DNA from: Glaciecola sp965660625
GTDB taxonomy: Bacteria > Pseudomonadota > Gammaproteobacteria > Enterobacterales > Alteromonadaceae
Length of the DNA stretch: 64,000 nt
Assembly: GCA_965660625.1 (NCBI GenBank)
Contig: CBFIAR010000005.1
Location: 92,605-156,604, forward strand
Direction: 5' to 3'
The notes beneath the pieces are model-generated. The model worked only from the letters and a program-made list of their open reading frames with translations, did no database searches and was not told where the DNA came from. Made by a program: the position numbers and the translations under genes. How positions within the stretch are numbered: the first letter of the stretch is position 1; the number at the start of each line of letters is the position of its first letter. Positions 63,842 to 64,000 of the stretch are shown one piece after another.

Positions 63842-63913
63842 ATTTACACTCCAGAAACAAAAAAAGGGCGTGTAGCCCATACTTCAATCTATCCCGTTTA
63901 TTTTACTAAACGC

Positions 63914-64000
63914 TAGATACAAAAAAACCCCGGTCAAGCGGAGCTCACAAATACTTCATGTTAATGCCCGAAATGCCTACAGCCCTTCAGACGCTTGACC
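63914..64000 (-). promoter_or_regulatory. Terminator/attenuator-like structure upstream of rimP
   Basis: On the minus strand GGTCAAGCG (complement of 63992-64000) and CGCTTGACC (complement of 63932-63940) are perfect complements 51 nt apart. The second arm runs into GGGG and seven Ts. The left arm touches the window edge, so the stem may extend (CCCC would be expected). It could end an upstream gene or act as an attenuator in the nus operon leader; leaders of this kind are known upstream of rimP. Confidence 0.5.

Overview
The window looks like chromosomal DNA of a marine gammaproteobacterium of the order Alteromonadales, probably close to Glaciecola, Paraglaciecola or Alteromonas. This is inferred from AT-rich DNA with gammaproteobacterial housekeeping blocks in recognisable order: rimP-nusA-infB-rbfA-truB-rpsO, gcvA-ygdD-rlmM, yffB-dapE, ppsA/ppsR, and smpB opposite ratA-rnfH. 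It also has a one-piece tmRNA whose tag reads ANDENYALAA, PEP-CTERM proteins and many c-di-GMP proteins. No database search was possible, so the genus is a guess.

Layout. 0-5.4 kb: the C-terminal part of an IS91-type transposase, a large hybrid histidine kinase, and a decayed stretch with an anti-sigma-like remnant and a 40-residue ORF. 5.4-14.6 kb: a small outer-membrane barrel protein, a TonB-dependent receptor/response regulator/histidine kinase operon, chaC, a PEP-CTERM protein, a 54-residue protein that is little more than signal peptide plus PEP-CTERM tail, and tRNA-Val(GAC). 14.9-25.4 kb: patatin, an ACT protein, yffB-dapE-M15 peptidase-small membrane protein, astE with a HIT protein, a dead GGDEF-EAL gene, and the glycogen pair pgm and glgP. 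25.5-34.5 kb: MoxR/DUF58/transglutaminase operon, a second-type EF-G, rlmM-ygdD-gcvA. 34.7-43.8 kb: a small secreted protein, a YdiJ-like FAD/Fe-S dehydrogenase, a 51-residue basic ORF, ppsA/ppsR, rnfH-ratA and smpB. 43.9-50.3 kb: an Old Yellow Enzyme, a frameshifted secreted protein and a multi-PAS/GAF GGDEF-EAL protein lie between smpB and ssrA. 50.3-52.6 kb: ssrA followed by a decayed island (HTH gene with a stop, higBA, wrecked TOTE-type primase-helicase). 52.7-57.1 kb: an EamA transporter, a second GGDEF-EAL protein with degenerate GADEF, and a membrane coiled-coil protein. 57.3-64.0 kb: the rpsO-truB-rbfA-infB-nusA-rimP operon on the minus strand.

Functional themes. Trans-translation parts (smpB, ssrA) and translation factors (EF-G, IF-2, RimP, RbfA, TruB, S15, RlmM) are core functions. 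PpsA with its regulator PpsR, glgP and pgm serve gluconeogenesis and glycogen turnover. Two c-di-GMP proteins appear intact and a third is a pseudogene.

No complete novel defence or mobile system is present. The most interesting items are the wrecked primase-helicase plus HigBA island beside ssrA, the minimal PEP-CTERM protein sharing its 3' end and terminator with its larger neighbour, a secreted-protein gene broken in an A-tract leader, and a cluster of CTAAT boxes in front of gcvA.
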